Shown: piece after piece, positions 18,697 through 27,097 of the stretch
Layout of the letters: the number at the start of each line of letters is the position of its first letter
Numbering within the stretch: the first letter of the stretch is position 1
DNA from: JAFLCL01 sp964502175
GTDB lineage: Bacteria > Myxococcota_A > Polyangia > Polyangiales > Sandaracinaceae
DNA length: 64,000 bases
Direction: 5' to 3'
Assembly: GCA_964502175.1 (NCBI GenBank)
Contig: CAZCVE010000018.1
Location: 62,001-126,000 of the forward strand
The notes under the pieces: model-generated
Told to the model about the DNA's origin: nothing
Seen by the model: the letters and a program-made list of their open reading frames with translations, nothing else
Database searches by the model: none
Position numbers and translations under genes: made by a program

Positions 18697-18897
18697 ATGG
18701 CGACGAACCTCGCGATCGACGACGACCTGCTCGACCGCGCCCTGCGCGTCGGCGGGCTGAGCTCCAAGAAGGCCACGGTCAACGAGGCCCTGCGCGAGTT
18801 CATCGCGCGGAGGAAGCGGCTCGGCGCGCTCGAGCTGATCGGCACGATCGAGTTCGCGGACGACTTCGATCCGAAGCGCGCGCGCGCCAAGCGATGA
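18697..18897 (+). CDS. vapB: VapB-type antitoxin
   Basis: 66 residues. The N-terminus ATNLAIDDDLLDRALRVGG is the ribbon-helix-helix DNA-binding start of the VapB family, followed by KKATVNEALREFIARRKR. The C-terminus EFADDFDPKRARAKR is the expected flexible, charged tail that wraps the toxin. The gene overlaps vapC by ATGA, standard for this toxin-antitoxin type. A longer ORF from 18571 is rejected because the residues it adds have no family character. Confidence is high on family and context. Confidence 0.92.
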   Translation: MATNLAIDDDLLDRALRVGGLSSKKATVNEALREFIARRKRLGALELIGTIEFADDFDPKRARAKR

Positions 18898-19307
18898 TCG
18901 TCCTCGACAGCTCCGTCCTGTCGCAGGTGTTCCGGCGCGTGAAGCACGAAGAGCCGCACGCGGTCGTCGACGTGTTCCGTCGTCTCGTCGACTCGGACGC
19001 CGAGCTTCTGGTCCCGGGCGTCGTCTACCAGGAGCTGCTGTCGGGCGTGCGAACCCCCAAGGCGGGCAAGGAGCTCGAGCGCGCGCTCGAAGGATTTCCG
19101 GTCCTCCTCGCGACACGCGGCACGCATCGTCTCGCTGCCGACGTGAGCAACGAGTGTCGCGCGAAGGGTGTGACGGTCGCCTCGTTCGACTCGCTGATCG
19201 CCGCGCACACGATCGAGCGTGACGCGGTGCTCCTCACGCTCGATGCCGACTTCCGCCATCTCACGCGGGCCTCTTCACGGCTGCGACTGCATCCCGCGTC
19301 GGCGTGA
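18894..19307 (+). CDS. vapC: VapC-type PIN-domain ribonuclease toxin
   Basis: 137 residues with PIN-domain acidic residues in the expected order: Asp5 in IVLDSSVLS, Glu47 in YQELLSG, Asp99 in ASFDSLIAA and Asp117 in LTLDADF. These coordinate Mg2+/Mn2+ for RNA cleavage. PIN toxins cut tRNA or rRNA until neutralised by VapB. Start ATG overlaps the vapB stop. The gene ends 5 bp before the convergent lipoprotein gene. All four catalytic positions are intact, so the toxin is probably active. Confidence 0.93.
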   Translation: MIVLDSSVLSQVFRRVKHEEPHAVVDVFRRLVDSDAELLVPGVVYQELLSGVRTPKAGKELERALEGFPVLLATRGTHRLAADVSNECRAKGVTVASFDSLIAAHTIERDAVLLTLDADFRHLTRASSRLRLHPASA

Positions 19308-19311
19308 GGCG

Positions 19312-19833
19312 TCAGCGCTCGGGTCGGTCGTGGCCGGGCGCGAGCACCTCGAGCCTCGCGCGCGCGGGGACCTCGAGGTCGCCGAGCGTGATCGGATCGG
19401 CCTGGCCGCTCTCCTCGAGCGCCACGACGTACACGCGCTGACCCTCGCGCATCACGCGCAAGGACACACCGTCCTGTCCGGGCCACCAGCAGCGCGCGCT
19501 GATCAGCGACGCCGGCGTGTCGGGCACGTACTGGCAAACGCCCCGCTGCGCGCCGAGCGAGCTCACGATGCGCCCGTTCTGATCGCAGATCCGCACGAGC
19601 GACAGCTCGGTCGTCGGCGCGACGGGCGTGCCGCTCGCGCTGCCCGCCTCGACACGCTCTTCGGCCTCGTCGGACACGAAGCGCAGCGCGAGCACGCAGC
19701 GATCGGACTCGGGCGTGCCGGGCGCGCTGGTCGGCGCTGGCGTCGTGCTCCCGCAGCCGATCGCGGAGAGCGAGAGCGCGATCAGGGTGAGCACGGCGCT
19801 CTCTGGTCGTCGTGTCGTCACGTCAGCGTCCAT
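19312..19833 (-). CDS. Hypothetical lipoprotein, 173 aa
   Basis: The N-terminus is followed by LTLIALSLSAIGC, a lipoprotein signal with lipobox A-I-G-C. After a Ser/Thr/Pro linker come ~140 residues with four further Cys that may form disulfides, and no recognised domain. The start overlaps the last 11 bases of the Ser/Thr kinase gene, so the two are almost certainly co-transcribed. A periplasmic or outer-membrane partner for the kinase's extracytoplasmic half is possible, but this is inference. Confidence 0.72.
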   Translation of the reverse strand: MDADVTTRRPESAVLTLIALSLSAIGCGSTTPAPTSAPGTPESDRCVLALRFVSDEAEERVEAGSASGTPVAPTTELSLVRICDQNGRIVSSLGAQRGVCQYVPDTPASLISARCWWPGQDGVSLRVMREGQRVYVVALEESGQADPITLGDLEVPARARLEVLAPGHDRPER

Positions 19834-22810
19834 CGATCCGGATGTGCCTCAGGATGACGCCGCCCGCACCCACCACGAACACCCAGCGATCGATGCTGCG
19901 CACCGCGCGCAGGCTCACCATGCCGACGTCGAGGTCGAGCGCAGACCACGTGCCGTCGTCGCCGCGCGTGAACGCGGTGCCCATGTCGCCGACCGCGAGC
20001 ATGCGGCCGTCGGGCCCGCGACCGATCCCGTTGAGCATCGGGGCGCCGCCTTGGTGGTGCTCGGTGACGCACGAGCCATCGGCCTCGATGCGCACGATGC
20101 CCGCGGCTTCACCCACGGCGAACGCCGGACCGGTCGCGTCTTCGCGCACGACGCCACGCAGGCCCAGCGTGAGACCGCAGTCGACCACGCGCGCTCCGTT
20201 CGAGGTGAGGCGCACGATCGCGCCTTCGTTGCCGACGGCGATGGCGTCGCTCGGATCGCCCGCGATCGCCGCGAGATCACCCACGTTCGCGATGCGCGTG
20301 GGCACGAGCGACGTCGGGCTGCCGCGCACGACGGTGCCCTCGGCGCCCACCGCGAGGATCGCGCCTTCTCGCGCGACCACGCCGCGCAGCGCGGTGTCTG
20401 TCGGAGACGTGAGCATCTCCGCGCCGTCGAAGCGGATGCGCACGATCGCGCCGCCGTCGCCGACGGCGACGAGCGCGCCTTCGCCCATGCGCGAGACCGA
20501 GCCGAGGCCCGCTTCGGTGGGCGCCTGATCGAGCACCAGGCCGTCTTCGTGCTCGCGCACGAGCTTGCCCCAGTCGCCCACGGCGACGAGCGCGCCGCCG
20601 ATGTCTGCGATGTCCCTCAGCGACGCGATGGGCCCCGACACGCGCGTCTCGACGTGATCGCTGATGACCACCGCGAGCCTGCCGCTCGTGCCGACGATCC
20701 ACGTGGCCTCGTCGGCCGCGCCCGACACGCCGGTGAGCACTCCGTCGAAGCCCGTCTCGAGCTTCACGCTGCGGAGGCCCGACACGAGGCGCACCTCGCC
20801 GTCGGCGCCCACCACCACGGTGCGCCCGTGATCGCAGCTGATCGACGTGAACATCGAGCGCGTCGCGGGCTCGACGCGCACGGGTCGAAAGCCGCTCGCG
20901 CCTCGTCGCAGGAGCACGCCCTCGTCGCCCGCGACGTAGAGATCGCGATCGCATCCGCCTACCGCGCGCAGCGTCTGGCTCGTGGGCGCGTCGAGGCGCG
21001 ACGAGTGGCCGTCGGTGATCCGGATCACCGTCCCCGCTTCGCCCACGACCGTGGCGACGCCGTCGCGCGCGTCGATCGCGAGCAGGTCCGGGTTCCCCTC
21101 CACGGGCACCGAGAGCACACGTTCGCCGAGCAGGCGCACGATCGCTCCGTCGTCACCGACGGCGATCTCTTCGGTCGCCGACACCGTCGCCACGGCGCGC
21201 AGCGTGGCGTGGGTGCCTCCGTCGATCGCGCTCGCGCCCGAGGGATCGAGGCGCACGATGGTTCCGTCTTCGCCGACCGCGATCGCGTCTTCTGCGCTCG
21301 TCCACGCGACGCCGTAGAGCGTGCGCTCCGTGCCCGTGCGCCACGTCAGGAGCAGGCCTCGCACGAGGTGCGCGGCGGTGCCGTTCGCGCCGACCATCGC
21401 GACGATGCCCGGTCCCGCCGTCGCGACCGCGTTCCACTGCGGCATCACGCGCGGCCGCGGGTTGAGGAAGCCCCAGCCTTCCCCGCTGCCACCGGGCTGG
21501 AGCGCGCGCGTCGTGGGCGGGCGAGGCTCGGGCAGCGCGAGCGCGTCGGGCTCGGGCTCGGGGATCTGCTCGTCGTCGGGCCCGAGGACCATCCACGCGA
21601 AGAGGCCCGCGCAGAGGATGCCGAGCCCACCGACCACGTACGGGAGCACGCTCTTGTTTCCGCCCAGCGCCATCGTCTTGGCCTCTTCGACGTCGTCGTC
21701 GTGGATGTGCGCCCCCACCGGCGGGCGCGACGGATCGGTGCGTCCGTGGCCGCTCGAGATGCGGGCCGCGGGCTGCGTTCGTTCGCTCGATCCCGGCGCC
21801 GCGTGGCCGCTCTCGAGCACCACGGGCAGCTCGCGCGAGGGCGGCGGCGCGTCCGTCAGTCGCGGCGCGTGATCCATCGCCGTGAACGTGCGCAGCGACT
21901 CGCGCACGTCGCGCATCGTGCCCGGCCTCGCGCCCGCGCCCTTGCTCATCATGCGATCGAGCAAGAGCTCGAGCTCCGCGGGCACGTCCTCGCGCCACGT
22001 CGCGATCGACGGCGGCGGCTCGGTGCAGATCTTCACGACGAGCATCGGGTAGCTGTCGTCGTCGAACGGGTGATGGCCCGTGAGCATGCGAAAGCCCATC
22101 ACGCCGAGGGCGTACACGTCCGCGCGGAGATCGATCTCCTTGCGGCCCTGCGCCTGCTCGGGCGCCATGTAGTACGGCGTGCCGACCGTGGTGCCGGTGC
22201 GCGTGCGCGCGTCGACGGGCGCGCCCGCGTACCGCGCGACGCCGAAGTCCATGACCTTGATGCGCTCCTTGCCCACGGTCTCGTCGAGGAGGAACACGTT
22301 CTCGGGCTTGAGGTCGCGGTGGATGATCCCCTTGTCGTGCGCGACGGCGAGGCCGTCCGCGATCTCCGAGAGGATGCGCGCCACGCTGCCCACGCTCATC
22401 GGCCCGTGGTCGCGGAGGGCGCGCGAGAGGTCGCGTCCCGTCAGGAGCTCGAGCACGAGGTAGTGACGACCATCGGGCAGCGCGCCGGAGTCGTAGACCT
22501 CGATCACGTTCGGGTGCGCGATCGCCGCGATCGCGTGCGCCTCGCGACGAAAGCGCGCCTCGATCTCCTCGTCGTTCGCGAGGTACGCGTGCAGCGACTT
22601 CACCGCGACCGCGCGGTGGCGCACGGTGTCCTCGGCCTCGTACACGACGCCCATGCCGCCCTCGGCGAGGCGCTTGGTGATGCGGTAGCGCCCACCGAGC
22701 GTCTGTCCCACGAGCGAGGTCTCGGGCGGCACGCTCACGAGCGGGTGCGAAGTGCCCGCGTCGATGTTCGTCTGGTCAGCCAACGCCGCGAGGATACGCG
22801 ACTCGCGCAT
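19823..22810 (-). CDS. Transmembrane Ser/Thr protein kinase with sensor-like repeat domain
   Basis: 995 residues. Kinase domain about 42-305 with glycine loop LAEGGMGVVYEAED, Lys71, Glu90, catalytic HRDLKPEN (Asp166), DFG 188-190 and APE 216-218, all intact. A single membrane helix, about 387-410, follows a linker. The C-terminal ~520 residues carry many copies of a short unit like AVGDDGAIVRL, spaced ~40 residues apart and suggestive of one or two beta propellers. The topology is cytosolic kinase and periplasmic repeat sensor, as in PknB-like receptors. The gene is divergent from a FG-GAP-like lipoprotein gene 34 bp away and shares its operon with a small lipoprotein. Confidence 0.92.
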   Translation of the reverse strand: MRESRILAALADQTNIDAGTSHPLVSVPPETSLVGQTLGGRYRITKRLAEGGMGVVYEAEDTVRHRAVAVKSLHAYLANDEEIEARFRREAHAIAAIAHPNVIEVYDSGALPDGRHYLVLELLTGRDLSRALRDHGPMSVGSVARILSEIADGLAVAHDKGIIHRDLKPENVFLLDETVGKERIKVMDFGVARYAGAPVDARTRTGTTVGTPYYMAPEQAQGRKEIDLRADVYALGVMGFRMLTGHHPFDDDSYPMLVVKICTEPPPSIATWREDVPAELELLLDRMMSKGAGARPGTMRDVRESLRTFTAMDHAPRLTDAPPPSRELPVVLESGHAAPGSSERTQPAARISSGHGRTDPSRPPVGAHIHDDDVEEAKTMALGGNKSVLPYVVGGLGILCAGLFAWMVLGPDDEQIPEPEPDALALPEPRPPTTRALQPGGSGEGWGFLNPRPRVMPQWNAVATAGPGIVAMVGANGTAAHLVRGLLLTWRTGTERTLYGVAWTSAEDAIAVGEDGTIVRLDPSGASAIDGGTHATLRAVATVSATEEIAVGDDGAIVRLLGERVLSVPVEGNPDLLAIDARDGVATVVGEAGTVIRITDGHSSRLDAPTSQTLRAVGGCDRDLYVAGDEGVLLRRGASGFRPVRVEPATRSMFTSISCDHGRTVVVGADGEVRLVSGLRSVKLETGFDGVLTGVSGAADEATWIVGTSGRLAVVISDHVETRVSGPIASLRDIADIGGALVAVGDWGKLVREHEDGLVLDQAPTEAGLGSVSRMGEGALVAVGDGGAIVRIRFDGAEMLTSPTDTALRGVVAREGAILAVGAEGTVVRGSPTSLVPTRIANVGDLAAIAGDPSDAIAVGNEGAIVRLTSNGARVVDCGLTLGLRGVVREDATGPAFAVGEAAGIVRIEADGSCVTEHHQGGAPMLNGIGRGPDGRMLAVGDMGTAFTRGDDGTWSALDLDVGMVSLRAVRSIDRWVFVVGAGGVILRHIRIDGR

Positions 22811-22844
22811 GCGCGCGCGCCGAACGTCGTGCGATGCTCACGTC

Positions 22845-24308
22845 ATGGTGCGGGCTGGACGGTGGATGCTCTTCGTCGCGAGTACCTCCTCGCTCGCGTG
22901 CGGGCCTCCGATGGCGACGGACGCGGCGAGCGATCCCGACGCGGGCGTCGATGCTCCAGCGCCGAACGTGCGATCGTTCGATGCCGCCTCGTCTGACGTC
23001 CCGGTCGACTCGTGGAGCGTCCGCGACGCTTCGGACGATTCGGGACGAGACGCCTGGAGCGGTCCATGTTCGCTCGAGTCCGGCGACGCCTCGGTGGATG
23101 CCGGCATCGATGTCGCGGATGCAGGTCCGAGGGCGTGGCGATCGGCAGGCGCGCTCTCTGCGCCGGACGGTCCCGCCCCTCGCTATCTCGGGTGGTCGGC
23201 GGCGATGAGCGGCGATGGGCGGCGCGCGATCCTCGGTGCGCCGTTCGACGACACCGTGCACGGCGAGAACGCGGGGACGGCGCGCGTGTTCGTGTCAGGC
23301 GATGGCGGTTGGGAGGAAGAGACCGTGCTGCTCGCGCCCGACGGCATGGCGAACGAGCGACTGGGGTATTCCGTCGCGCTGAGCGCCGACGGCGAGCGTG
23401 CGATCGTCGGGTCGGTTCCGCGCGACGCTGCCGAGCGCGGGCGCGGGCACGTCTTCGTTCGCTCGGGGAGCACGTGGGCGCGCGAGGCCACGCTGGTGGG
23501 TGAAGACGCGACGAGCTTCTTCGCGGGCCACGCCGTGGCGATCAACGCAGACGGTTGTCGCGCCGTCATCGCAGCCGAGCGCGCGGCCGATGGGCCCAGC
23601 ATGGTCCGCGTGTTCGCGCGTATCGGCAGTACGTGGATCGCGGAGGGCTCACTCGTCTCGACGGGGGTGGGTGATGGGTTCGGGTCATCGATCGCCCTCG
23701 ACGCAGCGGGTGACCGCGCCATCGTCGGAGTGCCTGGGGACGACACGTCGGCCGGAGACGATGCGGGGAGCGCGCGGGTGTTCGTCCGTGGACCGACTGG
23801 ATGGATGGAAGAGGCCCGACTGATCCCTTCGGGCAGTCAGGCAGCCGCGTCGTTCGGCCGATCGGTCGCGATGAGCGGGGATGGACGTTGGGTCGTCGTG
23901 GGCGCGGACCTCCACGACGACGGATCGCTCGTCGACGTCGGCAGCGTCTGGGCCTTCCGGCGTGAAGATTCCGGTTGGATCGAGGACGCCAGGCTCGGTC
24001 ACCCCGAACCCGACATCGATGCGTACTTCGGTGGCTCCGTGTCCCTCGACGCGCGCGGCGAGCGTGCGCTCGTCGGTGCCCGGTTCGACGACACCACCGC
24101 GGGCATGCACGCCGGCAGCGCACGCATGTTCGTGCGCTCGTCGGGGACTTGGTACGCGGAGGCTTCGTTGTTCGATCCCGCGGCCATGGCCTTCGACGCG
24201 TTCGGCCGTTCCGTGGCCCTGAGCGCTGACGGCGAACGCGCGGTGGCGAGCGCGTACTACGCCGAGGACACGTCGGGAACGGCGCACGTGTTCCAGCTCT
24301 CGCCGTGA
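22845..24308 (+). CDS. Lipoprotein with FG-GAP-like repeats
   Basis: 487 residues from ATG 22845. Signal ends LLF..SLAC with lipobox S-L-A-C, so it is lipidated. A ~70-residue Asp/Ala/Ser linker follows (DAASDPDAGVDAP and similar). The body has about six or seven repeats of GYSVALSADGERAIVG plus GSARVFV, each ~55 residues, typical of FG-GAP/integrin-alpha-like propellers without the calcium loop. It is probably on the cell surface. The start is 34 bp from the divergent kinase gene, whose extracytoplasmic half is also repeat-built; a shared promoter and functional link are possible. Confidence 0.8.
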   Translation: MVRAGRWMLFVASTSSLACGPPMATDAASDPDAGVDAPAPNVRSFDAASSDVPVDSWSVRDASDDSGRDAWSGPCSLESGDASVDAGIDVADAGPRAWRSAGALSAPDGPAPRYLGWSAAMSGDGRRAILGAPFDDTVHGENAGTARVFVSGDGGWEEETVLLAPDGMANERLGYSVALSADGERAIVGSVPRDAAERGRGHVFVRSGSTWAREATLVGEDATSFFAGHAVAINADGCRAVIAAERAADGPSMVRVFARIGSTWIAEGSLVSTGVGDGFGSSIALDAAGDRAIVGVPGDDTSAGDDAGSARVFVRGPTGWMEEARLIPSGSQAAASFGRSVAMSGDGRWVVVGADLHDDGSLVDVGSVWAFRREDSGWIEDARLGHPEPDIDAYFGGSVSLDARGERALVGARFDDTTAGMHAGSARMFVRSSGTWYAEASLFDPAAMAFDAFGRSVALSADGERAVASAYYAEDTSGTAHVFQLSP

Positions 24309-24371
24309 GAGCCGACGCTGTCGTGATCGTCGCGACGCGTCGTTTCTGGTGAGCCGTGCCAAGCTCGGCGG

Positions 24372-24695
24372 ATGCGGGTGTTCCTCGTCGCTTCTGTCTT
24401 CGTGCTCGCTTCGTGTGGAGGCGGTGGCGAGGGCTCGTCGTCTGGCACGCGCTCCTCGGGGGGATCGAGCGAGAGCACGGGCGGACGCACGAGCGGAGGA
24501 GAGGCTGTGCACGCGGCGTCGGGGTGCACGGGGCACGACGCGAACCGCGAGGCGATGTGCCTCGCGGAGGGATGTCAGTGGGGGCCGTCGCTCGTGTGCT
24601 CCGGGATCGAGCGCGCGCCCGATCCGAATGAAGCGCCTCGCCCCTGCGCATGCCTCTGCGAGGACGACCTCATCGAGTGCGCGTCGGTCCCCTGA
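24372..24695 (+). CDS. Small Cys-rich lipoprotein
   Basis: 107 residues: MRVFLVASVFVLASCGGGGE is a clear lipoprotein signal (lipobox L-A-S-C). A Gly/Ser linker leads to a compact domain with seven Cys (SGCTGHDANREAMCLAEGCQ, then CSG, CACLCED, C), probably disulfide-rich. No homologue comes to mind. It stands alone between the FG-GAP-like lipoprotein gene and the convergent Cys-rich lipoprotein gene. Confidence 0.7.
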   Translation: MRVFLVASVFVLASCGGGGEGSSSGTRSSGGSSESTGGRTSGGEAVHAASGCTGHDANREAMCLAEGCQWGPSLVCSGIERAPDPNEAPRPCACLCEDDLIECASVP

Positions 24696-24713
24696 GCGGA
24701 GGCGACGGCGGCC

Positions 24714-26207
24714 TCACGGGTAGTAGCAAGGGTTCAGGCCGTCGCGCTGATCGCACGTGCCTCCGCCTGCGCACTGTCCCGTGCACGTGAGTCGATCGGC
24801 CTCGTTGCCGGTGCAGCGACACTGGCAGCGCGACATGTACGAGGTCGCGAGGCCTCCGTAGCCCGCCGCGACGCACTCGGCGTTCGAGCCGGACTCGCAC
24901 GAGCCCGCGCTGCAGCCGCGTGGGCAACGGATGCCGCAGACGCCGCAATTCGAAGGGTCCGACGACACGTCGACGCAGCTGTTGTTGCAGCAGCGCCCGA
25001 AGAAGCCGCACGCCCAGCCATCGAAGCCGCGCGGGTGGATGCACGCGCCGGCCTCGCACACGTCGAACGAGCACGGGTTGCCGTCGTCCGCGCAGATCAC
25101 GGTGCCCGAGACCGGCGGGTGCGCGCACGCTCCACCCGAGCACACGTCCGTCGTGCAGACGTTGCCGTCGTCCTCGCACGCGCCGTCGCGCGGGGTCTCG
25201 CTGCAGCTCGCCGTGCCGTTGCACGTGCGCGTCATGCAGGTGCTCGACGTGCACGTGATCGGGGTGCCCACGCACGCCGCGCCCATCGCTGCGCCCGTGC
25301 ACGCGTCGCCGTGGGTGCACGCGTCGCCGTCGTCGCACGTGGTGCCGGTGCAGTCCGCGTCCGTGCAGTCCGCGCGTCCATCGCAGTCGTCGTCGGTGCC
25401 GTTGCCGCAGATCTCCGCCGGGCAGCGGGTGTCGTCCGTGTGCGCGTCTGCGGGTCCCGCGTCTGCCGGTCCTGCGTCGGTCGGTCCCGCGTCCGGTGTA
25501 CCGCCGGGGATGGGCAAGCACGTGCCCGCGCTGCGATCGCAGTACTCGCCCGCGTCGCACGCGCCCGGTCGCTCGCCCGCGATGCACGCGCCGTCGATGC
25601 AGCTCGGGAGCGCGCACGACGGCACGTCGCAGTCGTCGTCCGACTCGCAGAGGGCGCTCTCGATGCAGCCCGAACCCACGCAGCAGCTCGTCGCGCTCTC
25701 GGGGATCGACGGATCGCACGACGGGTCGACGCACTCGCCGTTGAGGCACTGCGTCTGCGTGCTCGCGTCGCCCGAGCGCGGGCACTCACGATCGACGCAC
25801 GGTGCGTTGAGCACCACGCGCACCACGCGATCGCCCTCGAGCGTGAGCACGATGCGTCGCTCGACGAGGAACGCACCACCATCGATCGGAGCGCCTGGCG
25901 CAGCGGGGCGCCGCGCGATCACGCGCACGGTGTAGGCGCCCGGCGCGAGCCCCGTGATCTCCGCGACGCGCCGTCCGCGTCGGAACGACTCTGCGTCGCC
26001 GATCTGCGGCTCGACCAACACCGAGCGGGAGATCTCACCCGTGGTCCCGCTCCCGACCGCGCCCACGAAGAGGTCGACGTCGAGCACGCCGAGCTCGTAC
26101 TCCGCGAGCAGATCGGTCTGCACGTCGACGGTGAGCGTGCGGGGCGAGGGCTCGCACGCCGCGAGGGCGAGGAGCACGAGCGCGACCCAGAGCGCGACGC
26201 GACGCAT
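24714..26207 (-). CDS. Large Cys-rich lipoprotein
   Basis: 497 residues. Signal MRRVALWVALVLLALAACEP (lipobox L-A-A-C). An N-terminal ~150-residue beta domain is followed by an Asp/Ala/Gly linker and by many short Cys-rich segments such as CGNGTDDDCDGRADCTDADC, typical of myxobacterial secreted proteins with EGF-like or disintegrin-like modules. Likely displayed on the cell surface and heavily disulfide-bonded. Function unknown. It follows the pseudouridine synthase gene on the same strand, 58 bp downstream of it. Confidence 0.8.
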   Translation of the reverse strand: MRRVALWVALVLLALAACEPSPRTLTVDVQTDLLAEYELGVLDVDLFVGAVGSGTTGEISRSVLVEPQIGDAESFRRGRRVAEITGLAPGAYTVRVIARRPAAPGAPIDGGAFLVERRIVLTLEGDRVVRVVLNAPCVDRECPRSGDASTQTQCLNGECVDPSCDPSIPESATSCCVGSGCIESALCESDDDCDVPSCALPSCIDGACIAGERPGACDAGEYCDRSAGTCLPIPGGTPDAGPTDAGPADAGPADAHTDDTRCPAEICGNGTDDDCDGRADCTDADCTGTTCDDGDACTHGDACTGAAMGAACVGTPITCTSSTCMTRTCNGTASCSETPRDGACEDDGNVCTTDVCSGGACAHPPVSGTVICADDGNPCSFDVCEAGACIHPRGFDGWACGFFGRCCNNSCVDVSSDPSNCGVCGIRCPRGCSAGSCESGSNAECVAAGYGGLATSYMSRCQCRCTGNEADRLTCTGQCAGGGTCDQRDGLNPCYYP

Positions 26208-26265
26208 CGCACGATCGTACAGCGTCTCGGTCCCCGGACGTCGCCCGAAGCCGGGCGAGAGCAGC

Positions 26266-27036
26266 TCAGTCGCGCTCGCGCTTGGTGCTCGTGCCGGCGA
26301 GCCCGCGGAGATCGTCGACCTTCCAGGGCGGGCTCGACGTGATCTCGACGCGCTCCTTCGTTCGCGGGTGCACGAACGAGAGCGACGTCGCGTGGAGCAG
26401 TGGTCGCGACACGCTGCGCGCGCCGACGCCGTACTTCGGATCGCCCACGAGCGGCATGCCGATGTGCGCGAGGTGTGCGCGGATCTGGTGCGAGCGACCG
26501 GTGATCGGCCAGCAGTCGATCAGCGCGAGCCAGCCCATCGGCGCCTGCACGCGCTCGCGGAGCGCGATGCGGGTGCGCGCGTCCTTCGCGTCGCGATCGG
26601 CGCCGCGCGCCACGCGAACGAGGTTCGTGCGCTCGTCCTTCACCAGCGCCACGTCCACCACGCGGTCGGTTCCGTCGAGCGCGCGCGGCACCTTGCTCAC
26701 GGCCTCGTACTTGCGCTCCACGCTGCCGTCCGCGAACGCGCGTGACATCCCCTCGGCCACGTCCTTCGCGAGCGACACGAGCACGAGGCCGGAGACGTTG
26801 CGATCGAGGCGGTGCAGCACGCCGACCGAGTCGTTGCCGAACCGCGCGCGGGCGAGGTCCACGACGTTCGCACCGTGGGCGCCGTCCGAGGGACCGCCTT
26901 GCGACAGCAGACCGGCAGGCTTGTCGACCGCCACGAGGTCTTCGTGTTGCCAGACGATGGTGAGAGAACGTGACTCGAGCTCGGGAGCAAAGGGGCGCAC
27001 GGGCGCGAGCGTGACCGGTCTCGCCCGCGCGTCCAC
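26266..27036 (-). CDS. RluA-family RNA pseudouridine synthase
   Basis: Taken from GTG 27036 (256 residues). The longer ORF to 27198 runs through the promoter of the divergent pncB gene and is not credible. The catalytic motif VGVLHRLDRNVSGLVLV contains the aspartate that attacks uridine, with Asn-Val in place of the usual Thr or Asp-Thr. The family blocks AVDKPAGLL, ITGRSHQIRAHL and VGDPKYG are present. There is no S4 domain in this version. It isomerises uridine to pseudouridine in rRNA or tRNA; the target is unknown. The start codon is uncertain. Confidence 0.85.
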   Translation of the reverse strand: MDARARPVTLAPVRPFAPELESRSLTIVWQHEDLVAVDKPAGLLSQGGPSDGAHGANVVDLARARFGNDSVGVLHRLDRNVSGLVLVSLAKDVAEGMSRAFADGSVERKYEAVSKVPRALDGTDRVVDVALVKDERTNLVRVARGADRDAKDARTRIALRERVQAPMGWLALIDCWPITGRSHQIRAHLAHIGMPLVGDPKYGVGARSVSRPLLHATSLSFVHPRTKERVEITSSPPWKVDDLRGLAGTSTKRERD

Positions 27037-27061
27037 TCTTCTTTTCGGGCTTGGTGTTGAG

Positions 27062-27090
27062 TTGACACGAAGCTTCGTGTTGGCTATACA
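27062..27090 (+). promoter_or_regulatory. Consensus sigma-70-type promoter for the NAD salvage operon
   Basis: TTGACA (27062-27067), a 17-bp spacer and TATACA (27085-27090): one mismatch from the textbook promoter. A start of transcription about 7 bp after the -10 box would fall at 27097-27098, right on the ATG of pncB, so the mRNA may be leaderless unless ATG 27173 is used. Confidence 0.75.
27065..27080 (+). promoter_or_regulatory. 16-bp perfect palindrome in the pncB promoter, candidate NrtR operator
   Basis: ACACGAAGCTTCGTGT is fully self-complementary. It covers the end of the -35 hexamer and most of the spacer, where a bound repressor would block RNA polymerase. The operon encodes a Nudix-wHTH protein of NrtR type, which is known to repress NAD biosynthesis genes and to release DNA on binding ADP-ribose. 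Linking the two is inference; the palindrome itself is certain. Confidence 0.7.
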
Positions 27091-27097
27091 CCAAGTC

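Noticed and set aside
19628..22996. Long plus-strand ORF of 1122 aa
   Set aside because: Shadow of the Ser/Thr kinase gene on the other strand; composition is typical of high-GC antisense frames.
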